Under the pieces are notes generated by a model. The model saw only the letters and a program-made list of their open reading frames with translations. It ran no database searches and was not told the origin of the DNA. Of a stretch of DNA of 64,000 bases, positions 19,810 through 31,319 are shown one piece after another (positions within the stretch are counted from its first letter, which is position 1; the number at the start of each line of letters is the position of its first letter). Made by a program: the position numbers and the translations under genes. The DNA is from Meconema thalassinum. Taxonomy: Eukaryota; Arthropoda; Insecta; Orthoptera; Tettigoniidae. The stretch lies in NCBI GenBank assembly GCA_946902985.2, contig OX336389.2, positions 144,201,099 to 144,265,098 on the forward strand, read 5' to 3'.

Positions 19810-20945
19810 GATCTCGAAAAAAAAATGACGGAAACCATGATTTCTGCTTTTCCATACCTACATTCCCGTAAACAGAACAACGACACAAATACATCGACAT
19901 GCCCATCATAAAAATCGCCTCATTCGTTTTCCAAATAACACGAAAATGAACAAAAAACACCTTTTCCATAAGAAAACCATGTTTCCAGCTTTTTACATTT
20001 TCCATATCTATATCCCCGTAGAGAGAATAAAGAGACGAAAAAAATACTATCACACACGTCATCCTCACGTTTTCGGTTTTAACAATATGAGGGAAAATCA
20101 CAAAAACCCATTTTTACATCAAAAACCGTGTTTCCAGATTTTTACCTATTCCATACCTACATCACCGTAAAGAGGACATTGAGACGAAAACATACTATCA
20201 TACACGTCATCCTCAAGTTTTCAGTTTTCGCAATATGAAGGAAAATCACAAAAAATATTTTTAACTAAAAAAACATGTTTCCAGCTTTTTAGCTTTTCCG
20301 TACCTACATCTCCGTAAAGAGGACAATGAGACGAAAACATACTATCACACACGTCATCCTCACGTTTTCAGTTTTCGCAATATGAGGGAAAATCACAAAA
20401 ACCCCATTTTTACATCAAAAACCGTGTTTCCAGCTTTTAACCTTTTCCGTACCTACATCTCCGTAAAGAGGACATTGAGACGAAAACATACAATCATACA
20501 CGTCATCCTCACGTTTTCAGTTTTCGCAATATGAGGGAAAATCACAAAAAAACATTTTTGACTAAAAAAACATGTTTCCAGTTTTTTGGCTTTTCCGTAC
20601 CTACATCTCCGTAAAGAGGACAATGAGACGAAAATATACTATCACACACGTCATCCTCACGTTTTCAGTTTTCGCAATATGAGGGAAAATCACAAAAACC
20701 CATTTTTACATCAAAAACCGTGTTTCCAGCTTTTTAACTTTTCCGTACCTACATATCCGTAAAGAGGACTATGAGACGAAAAAATACTATCACACACGTC
20801 ATCATCACGTTTTCGGTTTTCCAAAAATCGGCAAAATGTGAAAAACGCATTTTTAGACCCAAAAACCTATGTTCACCTTCTCGACACCTACATTCCCGTA
20901 AAGAGCACGACGAGACGAAAAAAACGAATCCAAGCACGCCCTCCT
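19810..20945. repeat. 148-bp satellite array, 7-8 copies
   Basis: The anchor 'ccgtaaagaggac' (with variants) recurs near 19,868, 20,015, 20,166, 20,313, 20,461, 20,608, 20,757 and 20,895, a spacing of 138-150. Each unit carries 'gtgtttccagcttttt', the anchor, 'cacacgtcatcctcacg' and 'cgcaatatgagggaaaatca'. The outer copies are the most diverged and the central ones most alike, as expected from unequal exchange. The array lies beyond the polymerase end of element A and may be part of its terminal repeat, by analogy with the arrays inside element B's termini. Confidence 0.85.
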
Positions 20946-21010
20946 AGCATGGCTGCTTCCATTCCAAGGTCGCAGGGGCTCACAACTTGATTTTGGAAGC
21001 AGCTCTGTCA

Positions 21011-21502
21011 TCATCCCACTACTCCAGTTCTCCTTCTTACATCTTCGTTCCGTATTCTATCTCTCAATGAGACATGAAGGATCTTCCTTTCCATTTTCCG
21101 CTGGCATCTCTGGACCATTTGTCTTTGTTTCGATGTTAATGCCCAAGTTTGGCAGCCATATAGTAACACCGATATCACGCATTTTTCCAGAACTTCAGCC
21201 TTTAAAGTGAGTTTTTGGGTCTTGTCAGCCAGTATAAACTTTAGGGACCAAAAGCTCTTCCGTGCTTGTCCTATTCTTCGTTTGACCTCTTTCTCTGAAC
21301 GACTTGAAAATGACATGTTCTGACCGAGATATACATATTCTTCAACATATTCCAGTGTTTCTCCGTTCACATTAATTGGGGCTTCTAACGCATTGGTCAT
21401 CAGCTTCGTTTTCTTCGGGTTCATTGTAAGGCCCACTTCTTTACTTGTTTTGTCTAATTCGTTTATCATTTGTTCCAGCTCTTTCGCTGATTCAGCCACC
21501 AA
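21011..21502 (-). pseudogene. C-terminal third of the reverse transcriptase ORF
   Basis: This 163-residue frame contains NPKKTKLM (the post-catalytic primer-grip area), YVYLGQNMSF, EVKRRIGQARKSFWSL and VISVLLYGCQTW. It joins the frame ending at 21466 across a short deletion that removed the FADD catalytic box. It is truncated at its own C-terminus relative to the fragment at 25,081-25,380. Confidence 0.75.
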
Positions 21503-22467
21503 AACCGTAAATGGGTTAGTCTTGTCCTATAGATTCTGATGCCATATTTTTCTTCCCAGTCTAGTTTTCTAAACTGCTTTTCCAGCAAACAAGTGAATAA
21601 TTTTGGTGAGAGGGGGTCTCCCTGTTTTACTCCCCTTTCTATCATGATGTTATATCCTTCTCTTTCTGTCTTTATTCTGGCTTGGTTACCGTCGTAGAGT
21701 TTGCCTAGGAGTCTAACGAATTTGTTTGGGATGCCTTGTTTTTCCAGTGCTTCTAAGACGCTTTCCTGATCTACGGAGTCAAATGCTTTGTTGTAATCCA
21801 CAAATGCTATATACACCTCTAGATTAAATTCCTGAACTTTCTCCATGAGTTGATTTATTGTTTGCAAGTGGTCTGATGTACTGAAACTCTTGCTTGCTCT
21901 ATCGGTTGCTGTTCGTCCAGTGCCTTTAGTCATTCTATTGGTTAGGATCTTCATAAATAGCTTGTAGAGGTTTACAATTAGGTTGATCGGTCTGTAGTTG
22001 TTTATGTCGTCCTTGGCTCCCTTTTTGTGTAGAAGTATGATAATGCTTTGTTTCCACTGCATTGGTATGTCTTCTGATGTGAGTATGGTATTAAATAATG
22101 TTGTGATGAGTGGGATTAGGTCTTCTTCACCCCATTTTAGAAATTCATTGTAAATTCCATCTTCACCTGGGCATTTTTCGGGTTTCGTATGTCGAATGGC
22201 TGCTCTTACTTCACTGGGTAGTATTGAAGGTGTTTCTTCCTCTAGGTTTTCTTCTGATGTATTCTGGTCCTGATGCAAGTTGTATCTTTGAGAGTTACTT
22301 GAGTATAGTGTTCTATAGAACTCTGTCGCTTGCGTCATTATCTCTTCTCTTGAGGCTTGTCTTATTTCGTTGTTGTCTTTAACTCCCAGAATCCAATGAT
22401 TGCCTGGAGTTAATTCTTTTATAATCTTCTTTATTGATTTTGTGGTATCCAGGATTTCTTTGACCAC
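21466..22467 (-). pseudogene. Reverse transcriptase, central domain
   Basis: Conserved RT blocks are present in order: KCPGEDGIYNEFLKWG, SIIILLHKKGAKDDINNYRP, AFVDYNKAFDSVDQESV with the first catalytic Asp, and GVKQGDPLSPKLFTCLL. The expected FADD block should follow THLRF but is replaced by an out-of-frame WWLNQRK tail. The enzyme is therefore dead. Confidence 0.8.
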
Positions 22468-22530
22468 TTAAGTGTTGTGTTCTCTGATGTCTCTTCGGAT
22501 TTGCCTTTTTGATTGTTTATTGACTTCCGC

Positions 22531-22983
22531 TTATTCCAGCTTTTTGTGTTCGTTTTCCATGGCTTGTGATTTTAGACGTTCTCTTTCTTCGATCAAACAT
22601 TTGGTGCTATCCTTTAGTTTTATTCTATTTTTCATACTGTTTCCAGGTGTTGACGATTGTTTGGCTGCGCGGGATATGCAATTTACGAGCTCCGTATAGT
22701 GTTGTTGGTCTTTTTGCTCTGTTTGTTGGTTGAAGTCTTGTAGGTTTTGTTGTAGTGCTTTTACATACTCCGCCCTGTCTATGCATCCTGGATGTGTAGT
22801 TTTGTTTTTGAAGTAGTATCTCTTATTCTTCTTTATTCTCACTTTCAATCGTACCATTCTGTGATCTGTGTCAAACTTCAGATCATTTATCACTTGTAAT
22901 TTTTTCATCTCTGTTAGTCTATTGGTTAGGATGAAGTCTATTTCATTTTTGATTTTTTGCCATTCGGAGATTTCCATGACCAT
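22531..22983 (-). pseudogene. Linker between endonuclease and reverse transcriptase
   Basis: This frame carries EIDFILTNRL and FDTDHRMVRLKVRI, the typical end of the APE endonuclease domain with its catalytic His (SDHR-like, here TDHR). A charged linker to the RT follows. Confidence 0.65.
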
Positions 22984-23599
22984 TTGCTTTCTGGGTTTTT
23001 CTTGTAAATTGTGTGCACAATTTTAAGTCTTTGTCCCAGTGCAAACTGTATTAGTCTTTCTCCTCTTTCGTTCGTTGTTCCGTATCCGTGAGGGCCCATA
23101 GGTTCTTCTTCTTTGTATTCCTTTCTTCCTACCTTGCTGTTGAAGAATCCAAATATGAATGTTGTGTGTGCTTCGTACTCGGCTAATGTGTCTTCGAGGA
23201 GCATATAGAAGTCTTCAATTTCTTCTTCCGTACTTGCTTCTGTGGGAGCATAGACTTGAATTATTATGAATGTGTTGTCATTTAATTTTAGGGATAATAC
23301 TATGATTCTTTCTGAGATTCCCATAATTTCTTTTATATTGTGTTTTAAATGTCATTTTTTTAAATCAAAAAACCTACCCCTTTTTGTCATTTTGTTTCCC
23401 CTATGAAGCTAAAGACATCCCTATTTGTTTTCTCTATTATGTGTTCGCCGTATTGCCTCACCTCACTGAGGCCTAATATATCGTACCTTACGTTTTCGAG
23501 TGCGTTTTCGACTACTATTTCTTTATCTTGGGTTCTTAAGGTTCTAACGTTTAGTGTACCTAGTATGAATTCTTCTTCCTTGTGTGAAGGTTGTTTCAT
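22938..23599 (-). pseudogene. APE-type endonuclease domain
   Basis: Two frames (23599-23387 and 23324-22938) give LGTLNVRTL, ILGLSEVRQYG with the catalytic Glu, IIQVYAPTEAS, FIFGFFNSKVG and TTNERGERLIQFA. The GDFN motif is changed to GFFN, which loses a catalytic Asp. The frames are separated by a short gap at 23,325-23,386. Confidence 0.7.
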
Positions 23600-23924
23600 C
23601 GTTGTGTTTGGTTGATTTCTTCTTCTCGTTTTTTGAGGTTAGGTCTTTCCAGTGCACCCACTGGTCATTTAATAGGATTTACTTGTATCCAACTCTTACG
23701 TTGTTATTAACCTTTTCCCTTCCTTTCTGGCTTTCTGACTGTGTGATGCTTGGATTTCTCTTTCTTTTATTGTTTGGTCATCATCTATGAATATGTCTTG
23801 TTCTCTCAGTTTGTGTTTGTTTCGGACTATTTTTTACCACTATGTTGTTCCTCCTTTCTCTTTTCGCCTGTTGTTCTTCTTGTTCTTCTAGGTCACTTAA
23901 TCTTTTGGATAATGTTTCTATCTT

Positions 23925-24242
23925 TTATTGTATTGTGTTGTCTATGTTAGTGATTTTTTGTTCTAATGAATCATTTGTTCTTTCGCAGTATTTATTTCTT
24001 TTTTTAATTTCCTTTCTCATGGACTGAATTTCCTCTCTTATTTCTCGTTTAAACTCTTCAGTTTGCTTTTTCAAATCTTTAAGTTTTGATAGTATTTCAG
24101 AAAACATACCTTTAATGTCGTCTCTTTGGGGTTTTACATTGTCTGTGAGTTCTCCTTCTCCCGAGCTTTCTGAGGTTGATATTATGTTTTTTCTCTGTTT
24201 TTGCTCTATGTTTTTAGCTGAGGGCTGTGTTTTGGGTGGCAT
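23925..24242 (-). pseudogene. Coiled-coil N-terminal ORF of the retrotransposon
   Basis: This 105-residue frame begins MPPKTQPSAKNIEQKQRKN and continues with a heptad-rich, charged helix (LSKLKDLKKQTEEFKREIRE). It is the typical nucleic-acid-binding coiled coil before the endonuclease in this family. Confidence 0.55.
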
Positions 24243-24260
24243 GTTGTTATATTTGCTTGT

Positions 24261-25080
24261 TACGTACTGTGATATATTTTAATCCTCTTTTGGGCGCGTG
24301 TTGTGTATTAATCTGCTTTTGCTTCATTAACTTTGATTTTGCAATATAGTTCCTCTCACACTCATTCGCTTCTATTTTGGTGCTAAAATATGTCTACGTA
24401 TATTGTTAAAAGTCTTCACAAGTTGCTGGTTTTCTTGTGTGAGCTGATACTATGCCTGGGATTTGTGCTGTAATACGTTCGTTATGCGACGAATGTCCTC
24501 TTTCATTTTTGACAGGCCAGTGTCTTGTAAAAGGTATGTCTCATTGTCCATACAGAGTTTTTTCTGGTCACATGTAATTTTTGTGGTAAGGCATTCAGAC
24601 GGTTCTTTGTTGCTTTATGCGATTAGTGTTTTGGCGAGCTTTGTGATAATAACCTCACTAATCTCCTTCTGTTGTGCGTTGTGATTAATTTCGGATATTT
24701 ACCTCCAATTTAGGTGATTCCTTGTTTTCTTTCATTGTGTACGTCTTCCTCGGGTACTTTTTTCACTTTTAAGCTGCGCTGATATCGTTTTACCTTGTAA
24801 CGGATCCAAAAATTGAGGAGCTCGGAAATGGCGCGTGTTTACTTGACAACCTCTGTCTGATAACCGAGACCACATAAGGCTGATATTATTATAATGTGTT
24901 TGCAATGTCCTGTAACCTATTGCCCAGGCTAATTTCGAACTTATTAGCCTTATTTTTGGAAACTTTTAACAGGAACAAATCGATACTTTTCAGGAATGTT
25001 CGCCAAAACTCTCTCATTACCTTGACATTGACTTTTTGAAAAAAGACTAACTGTCTTCTGGAATGTTCATGGTTCTTCAT
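24261..25080. other. Unassigned stretch between retrotransposon pieces
   Basis: About 820 bases of moderately T-rich sequence. It may include the 5' UTR of the minus-strand retrotransposon. No gene or clear repeat is seen. Confidence 0.3.
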
Positions 25081-25380
25081 GTCTCACTGAGAGATAGAAT
25101 ACGGAACGAAGATATAAGAACGAGAACCGGCATGAAAGGCCTATGACATTAGCAGACCAGCTTAAATGGAAAAGGGGTGGACATGTAGCGAGATTAGATC
25201 CCAACCGATGGACGTACAAAATCACGATGTGGGACCCAAGGACGGGAAGACGAAACGTTGGGAATCAAAGAATCAGATGGGCAGACATGTTCGTAAAATG
25301 GGGAGGAAAACAATGGACAAGAACAGCAAAGATGAGGCAGGAGTGGAAAGACCTAGGGAATTTCACATGCAGTGACCAAT
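25081..25380 (+). pseudogene. 3'-terminal fragment of an RTE-like retrotransposon
   Basis: Read on the plus strand it starts at SLRDRIRNED and continues through LKWKRGGHVARLDPNRWTYK, MWDPRTGRR and RWADMFVKWGG to a stop at 25,378-25,380. This is the C-terminal block of the same family as the element at 21-24.3 kb. It begins almost exactly where that element ends, but in the opposite orientation, which suggests an inversion or a second inverted copy. There is a frame change near 25,140. Confidence 0.7.
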
Positions 25381-25452
25381 AAAACAATGCATCAATTAGA
25401 AAGACACCGATCGGTGCACATGCAGCAAAAACGGTGTATATGTCCGGTGTAA

Positions 25453-25593
25453 AATAAAGGCTTCTCACAGAGCAGTGACTTCAAGAAGCACAGCCTTGTT
25501 CATACTGGAGTGAAGGAATACACTTGTAGCACTTGTGGTAAGTCATTTGCACGGCGAACAGAGCTCATGGAACGATATCACCAGACTCAATGA
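25453..25593 (+). pseudogene. C2H2 zinc-finger exon fragment
   Basis: A short frame reads FSQSSDFKKHSLVHTG, then a linker and YTCSTCGKSFARRTELMERY, ending at a TGA at 25591-25593. This is one partial and one complete C2H2 finger joined by a TGEKP-like linker (HTGVKEY). The last His pair is altered (ERYHQTQ in place of RHxxxH). It is probably the last exon, or a retrotransposed scrap, of a host zinc-finger gene. Confidence 0.6.
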
Positions 25594-26230
25594 ACGAATG
25601 TGTTTCTATGTAACAGATTGTTGAAGCGAATATTATTCCAGCGCAATATAATTTACTTAATTTTTAATCAGCTACACTTCTATATAGTTGGCCCAATCAG
25701 AAAGAATGACCCCGGATGTTCCTCAGGACTTGCTCACCTGATGAGTTAAAACTGAGCAATTCCCTGCAAATTTCAGGAGGCCATAGCACTTATGCGATTT
25801 GCAAGGCTATTAATTATTATTTATTATTTTTAAAATGCATAATTTTAACAGCACTTTCATGAACTCTTCCATGTGGTAAAATTAAACTGAGGTAAATTTT
25901 GGAAACGGCATGCCAGTATATAACGCATAGGCTATAAGAAGGAATTACATCTAAACACTAAGCTTTATATGTTGAAAGGTTCCGGGAAGATAGGGAAATT
26001 GTAGGCTACCTAGAACAACATTTTAGTGACAAATTTCAAGCAGGATTTTTCCTGTTGTATGAACTTGCCAGTACCACAGTATTCCTCTTCTTCCCTTTGA
26101 CGCACTAGCATCCATTTTGCTGTTCTTCCACGTCCCTTATCCCCATGCTCCTAGCGCAGCCCATTTATTATATTTTTAAGCTTTTATCGTCTAATAAAAA
26201 GAGTTGTTCCGTGAAGAACTAAATAGCCTA
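25594..26230. other. Unassigned AT-rich stretch
   Basis: I see no gene or strong repeat here. Confidence 0.3.
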
Positions 26231-27425
26231 TTGTCATATAGGACAATCCGAATTACGCAAATTCCCTCAATTTTCAGTTTTAATTTCTGTAATAGATTCG
26301 TAGATATTGGGAACTGTGAAAATATTTCATATGGTCACTATGTTGGATTATTATATATACAGTAGACCTTCGAGTTATGTAGGCTACATGAAGATTATTG
26401 TGTAGGTGTTTTATTCCAACTTCAATCTCATGATTAGGACACAAGAAGTAGCCTAAAAACGAGATTTTAATTTTTTCTCAGCCACCATCTTGTGGTTATG
26501 AAAATAATTTAAATGAATTAGATGTCATTGGATTAAAATTTATTTAAGCATATACCGTATTAAGTTTCACTGAAATCGCATAGATAAATCACGAAAAACG
26601 TCCATTTGAATATTTGAAATTCGTGTCACCGCCATGTTGGATTTGTGCTCACCAGGTTATTGAACGTCCCATAGGTGAACTTATGGTTATAGCCTCTATA
26701 CACCTGCCAAATTTCAGTTTGATTTCTGCCATAGATTAATAGATATTGAGAACCATCTAAATATTTCGGTTAGTCGCCATGTCGGAATTTAATAACTTAT
26801 ATGCAGGCCATGGAGTTATGTACTATTGGATGAGGATTATTGCGTACGTTCATTATTCAAACGTTGATTTCGACCGCGTGATTAGAACACACGAATTAAG
26901 AATTTAATTTTGAAATTTCGCACAACCGCCATCTTGAGGTTACGTAAACAATTGAACTAAATTAGATGTCAGTGCATTGCAATTTTTATAGTTATTTCCT
27001 GTACCAAGTTTCACTGCGTTCGGATGGTTAAATCGCGAGAATAGTCCATTAAAATGTTTCAATTCGCTTGGCCCCGATGTTCGTTTTGTACTTAACAGGG
27101 CTTTGAAAGACACATCGGTGAACGTCCTGTAGTGCCCTTTACCACTGAGCAAAATTTCTGGGTGCTATGAGTAATAGTTTCAGAGATATTGGATCCCGGT
27201 GAAATAATTCGCACAACTGCCATGTTGGATTGGTGAGACGTAATCAAATTTGCAGAGCACGGCCGAGGTCGGATGCAATAGTAATTTTACCTTACCGAAT
27301 TTCATTGAAATCGCTCCAGCCGTTTAGACGTTATTAGGGAGGGACATACACACGGACGCACACACCTAGCCTACACACACACGCACGCAGACAAAAGGTG
27401 ATCTCATAAACCTATTTTGTTTTCA
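26231..27425. repeat. Diverged interspersed repeat with about 420-bp internal periodicity and ACAC-rich tail
   Basis: Three diverged units share 'agatattggga' and 'ccatgttggatt'-like phrases near 26,300-26,345, 26,745-26,795 and 27,185-27,230. The unit at the right ends with 'cgctccagccgtttagacg' and an ACAC/ACGC-rich tail near 27,345-27,392. This type of end is common in insect interspersed repeats. The family is not identified. Confidence 0.5.
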
Positions 27426-29405
27426 TAAATGAAAATAGGCTCATTAAAATATTCTTTGGTGGGTTTACTAATAGAACGCATGATTGTGGGGAAGTATTAG
27501 GAAAAAGAATCAGTAGATTAATATGGCACTAAAGCAACTTTTTTATTTTTTTAATGAGTCTGGGCATTCCAGAAGTGAAGCAAGTGAAATATCCTAAATG
27601 AATAACCGTTTACTTAGGCTATTTGTATACAATGTTGAACCGTTTGGAGTCAGCACGCTAATTTTGTAGCTTATCCAGTATCTTCATTGGCTTACTTCAA
27701 ACAGCACTCTGATTAGTTTATTGGTTTCTATCACAGAACGACGGAGGAGACGCAAACAATTAGATCATTTTAATGGCTCGGAACTCCTTGGTCAACTGTA
27801 CCGTGTAGGCCTACTAGGTGGTTGTTGAATTTTTCTGATAACCTGTGTTTCTGAGTTGACTGTAGTATTGTGTAGGCTAGGTATGGGGTAGGTGTCCCTG
27901 GGCTTGGAGCAAGGTAGCACACCACCATTTGCCTGGGGAAAAGGCCACTAGCCGCTGCCGGTGTCAGGATTCGATCTTTCAATATGCAGAATTGCAGCTC
28001 CTCCGTTCTGTCACGTGTGGGATTTTTAAAACTACCATGTGTGAGACTAAGAGACTAAGAGGTGTTTACCCGACCCGAGAGGAGGGGTCGCCCCATATGT
28101 CCAATTATGCGTGTTTGAATCAGGCCAATTTGGTGGATTTTTAATGCTTAATATGTCGTATGAATATTACATAGGCTACAGTATGCAGTTATTTGGATGT
28201 TTTGCAAATTTAAATCTTGGCCTGTTTTCCGTATCTGTGAGAGCCAATTTGATAACCGTCAATAGTGGAGCCAAGTTATGTACGGTTTTAACTGTCTGGA
28301 TAAGTGACTATTCTGCGTACAACAAGGAACTCAAATGGACCAACAAACAAACAAACAAACTCTGACGAATTTCAAATGCGAAGTGGGGCCTTGCTCTTTT
28401 CAGAGACCCCCTTCAGTATCCTGTAAAAATAGGATAGTGTAATGCACTCGTAAATAAGGAAGAAATGAAATGAGAACTACTGCATGGGTCCAAGATCTGT
28501 GATTTTGGGGGGTGAAATGACGCGGGAGGTGGGAGGAGAAGGGCCTGTCAACAGCCCGCACTGTTATCCGGAATTCCTGACTATTCCAATACTCCTAACA
28601 TAGGGCCGTTGCCTAAACCACTGTGGTGTCACGAATGAGTGAGTTGGTCACTGACCCATGTATTTGGTTCTGTTACTACGCACGGACCGGGTCCCCTCAT
28701 CACTCATCACCATCACTTCTCATCGTCCGCGATCCACATTCCTCTCAGATTCACGGAGCTTGGACTCAAGCAGTAACTACCTAATTTATACATATATTTC
28801 AAAAAAATTCTCCTCTGAAAATCTTAAAGTTTTGAATGAATCCGCTTTCACTTCGGTGCTGGGGTTCTTGAGTTACACGTTTATAAAGCATGAGCTGAGA
28901 TAACCAGTGACATTGGCTACGCGGCATTTCCAATCGTCAGGCTTGAGAACTGTCATTGTTCTTCATTCGTAATACAGATTTTAGTAACTTCCCATCATTA
29001 GTTCCTTAACGCGCTGAGTCTCAGCATAGCCAGGGATCAATGGAGGAACACCCTACTAGGAGCGACATGGCTGGTCTACAAGGTATTTGAGAAGGAGTAA
29101 GTAAATGCAATTGAGGGCTATGTCATGCAAAAATGTAGGCTATCTCCCACAACATCTTTACACTGTAGGCCTATGAACCCCCAATTCCGCCACTCATGTA
29201 GATAATTTACTACCGTACCATTATAGAAATAATCTGTTGCTGCTGGTATTCCATAAATACATCAGATTAATTATATTTCCTTCCTAAAGTGTCTGCAACT
29301 TTATCTTCCCATAACCAAGTTTGCTGTCATCAACAGCATCATGTCTTGCCTGTGAATAATTGTTTAGCAATACATTGGTAATAACTAAAAGTATTTTTTT
29401 TTCAC
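27426..29405. other. Unassigned stretch
   Basis: About 2 kb without a supported gene. It includes an (AAAC)n tract near 28,341-28,359 and ordinary intergenic-looking DNA. Short frames present have no recognisable domain. Confidence 0.3.
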
Positions 29406-29914
29406 TTAATTGACTAATTTCCACTCCACAAAGCACGCATCATTTGGGAAACCAGGATAACCAAACGAAATTGTTTTAGACACAACTACTAACGCCCTGT
29501 TTTGATCTTGACACTTTAAAAACATGTCTTCATTAGCATCATTGGAGATCAATGCACTTAGGACACAGCTAGCAGTGTCAGCAATGTGGTACTCTAGGTC
29601 GGATGGAACAGTGAGACCAACAGGCTTGGTTTCAGGAAAAGACAAGCATGACGGCAAAAATCTGGAAAAATAGTAGGCAGGGCTCCTGATGCCAATTTCA
29701 ATCTATTCCATTCTACAGATGAGTCCTTATATTTCTCTGCTATAATAATATCACTTTCGGGAAAATGATTTGTGCAAACTACAGACCATTTCGAATGTTT
29801 ACAGTCCTTCCGAGGAATTTTTCTAATCCAGGCCTGGCGTAGATTTTCGTCACTTGGGAACCTAAACACTGGTGTGTAGTCTCCCTTACTTGGTGTTACG
29901 GTGCTGAAACATTC
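29406..29914 (-). pseudogene. THAP-domain exon
   Basis: On the minus strand, a splice-acceptor-like sequence (ttttctag) ends at 29,915. The frame then reads ECFSTVTPSKGDY, FRFPSDENLRQAWIRKI, KWSVVCTNHFPESDI and LASGALPTIFP. The FRFP-W-C-x2-H-F and the ALPTIFP end are hallmarks of the THAP C2CH DNA-binding domain. The first Cys pair would be on an upstream exon. After the domain the frame stops at 29,594, but a second frame continues from 29,657 to 29,406 (KPVGLTVPSDLEYHI), so a one-base shift is likely. It could be a host THAP gene or a P-element-like transposase remnant. Confidence 0.65.
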
Positions 29915-30245
29915 CTAGAAAATCAAAGATTAAAACATGAAGTGCATGTCATACCGTATTTAAAAATACCGGTACCATATTTGCCAGATATAAAGCACAC
30001 TCGTAAGTGTGTTCTCGATTAGGGATTACAGTTAAAAAACTCACATGGAAAGGGAGTATAAACGCTACTATAAAGCGTTAGAGACAAAATATAGAAGGAA
30101 ATATCCCTGTGAGATAAACAAGAACACCTGCCAGACTGAACGTTCCCTTCGTGTTCCCGCTTGACAAGGATAGACCTATGACTGATGAACATGTTGCCAA
30201 GACTCAGCCTTCCGACCTGTCTAGAGTCGACCGTGTGTCGTCACA

Positions 30246-30273
30246 TGTTGTTGTTGTTGTTGTTGTTGTTGTT
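30246..30273. repeat. (GTT)n microsatellite
   Basis: About nine uninterrupted GTT units. Confidence 0.9.
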
Positions 30274-30800
30274 ACAAGATGGCGGCCATGATGGTGGCCA
30301 AAATGGCGGGCCAAGATGGTGTGACGTCACAAAGAGGTGTGATCGAAAAGTTCCAAAATGTTAACCAATAGCCTACTTTCCTGGTGGCGTCACAACGAGG
30401 TGTGATCAAAAATTTCAAAAAACTTGCTCCATAGCCTACTTTCCTGGTGACGTCCAACGAGGTGTGATCAAAAAGTTCCAAAAATGTCGTCCCATAGCCT
30501 ACTTTCCTGGTGACATCACAACGAGGAGTAATCAAAAAGTTTCAAAATGTTGATCCATAGCTTAATTTTCTGGTGACGTCACAACGAGGTGTGATCAAAA
30601 AGTTCCAAAATGTTGACTCATAGCCTACTTTCCTGTTGACATCACATACTAACCCGCCATATATTCAGGGGCAAAGTCGATATCTCCCGAACGCAAGGTC
30701 GGATTTTGACGAATGAGGTGTCTTTGAACTCGAGCCGACAATCTCTTTCCAGTCAATAACCTATCCCCCCCCCCCCAAATAAAACCTACACCCACTAGGG
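30274..30800. repeat. 60-bp satellite with TGACGTCA motifs
   Basis: Five units of about 60 bp share 'agcctactttcctggtgacg', 'gaggtgtgatcaaaa' and 'gttccaaaatgttg'. They then run into a longer unit with 'gccgatatcccccgaacg'-like sequence. The same family recurs at 38.5-39.8 kb and, reversed, at 62.2-63.2 kb. A C11 run lies near 30,767-30,777. Confidence 0.8.
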
Positions 30801-31019
30801 GGTGAAATTTTAATTTTTCGAAAATCTGGGAGTTTGATTGCTAATAGGGAATTAAACATTGTTACACATAAAGCGCATGCATACAGGCGATTACCGCTAT
30901 GATTTAACATATTTGTTTTTGTTTTTACGCATGCGCACTTGTTTCTGTAAGAGGGTGGATGATGAATCGCAGAGGTTTATGCAGCGGCCATGCATGCCAG
31001 TGTCATTCATTGCTATTTG

Positions 31020-31312
31020 ATGAATCATGGATCGCAGAGGCTTATGCGATTACCACACTTGCCAATGCATTCATCGCTATTTGATAAATCATGGATTGTA
31101 CTGTAATGATTGAAAAAACAATTGCAAGATTGATTGCCGGGCCACAGGACATGGCATCGACCAAGAAAATAGCCATGCTTGCAAATGCATTAGTCGATAT
31201 TTTAATGGACCATGAATCGCAGAGGCTTTTGCCATGGTTTGTAGCAGGCAATCGAACTCGAGATACTTTAAGCCAAAGCCTAGCGCGCTAACCAGTTAGC
31301 TATGGGATGTGA
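31020..31312 (-). repeat. tRNA-derived SINE
   Basis: On the minus strand there is a box A-like 'taactggttagcgcgctagg' and a box B-like 'gagttcgattgcc' in the spacing of a tRNA promoter. A body shared with 39.9-40.1 kb and 61.7-61.8 kb follows. Confidence 0.65.
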
Positions 31313-31319
31313 AACAGAG

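Larger units (their letters stand above)
1..20945. mobile_element. Maverick/Polinton- or adintovirus-like provirus (element A), left end outside window
   Basis: The sequence shows an rve integrase, A32/FtsK-type ATPase, adenain-like protease, penton, double-jelly-roll capsid protein and protein-primed DNA polymerase B together, which is the defining gene set of Maverick/Polinton and adintovirus-like elements. A BIR protein and a phospholipase A2 protein are accessory genes. Integrase at one end and polymerase at the other match the usual layout, so the left terminal repeat should lie just before base 1. The right boundary is not resolved. I extend it to the end of the 148-bp satellite at 20,945 because in element B about 2.3 kb separates the terminus from the zinc-finger/polymerase gene. 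The copy is probably not functional: the polymerase has a stop and a 3.9-kb insertion, and several capsid genes have frameshifts. Confidence 0.75.
21000..24260 (-). mobile_element. RTE/CFDP2-like non-LTR retrotransposon, decayed
   Basis: Read on the minus strand, it has an ORF1-like coiled-coil protein, an APE-type endonuclease, a reverse transcriptase and the typical C-terminal block (LLYGCQTWALTSKQRQMVQR). The order and sequence style are those of insect endonuclease-reverse transcriptase elements of the RTE/CFDP2 type. Coding is broken into at least six frames. The 3' end near 21,000 stops within the motif SLRDRIRNEDVRRRTGV, so the last 80-90 codons and the 3' UTR are missing. No target duplication or A-tail is evident. 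Confidence 0.8.
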
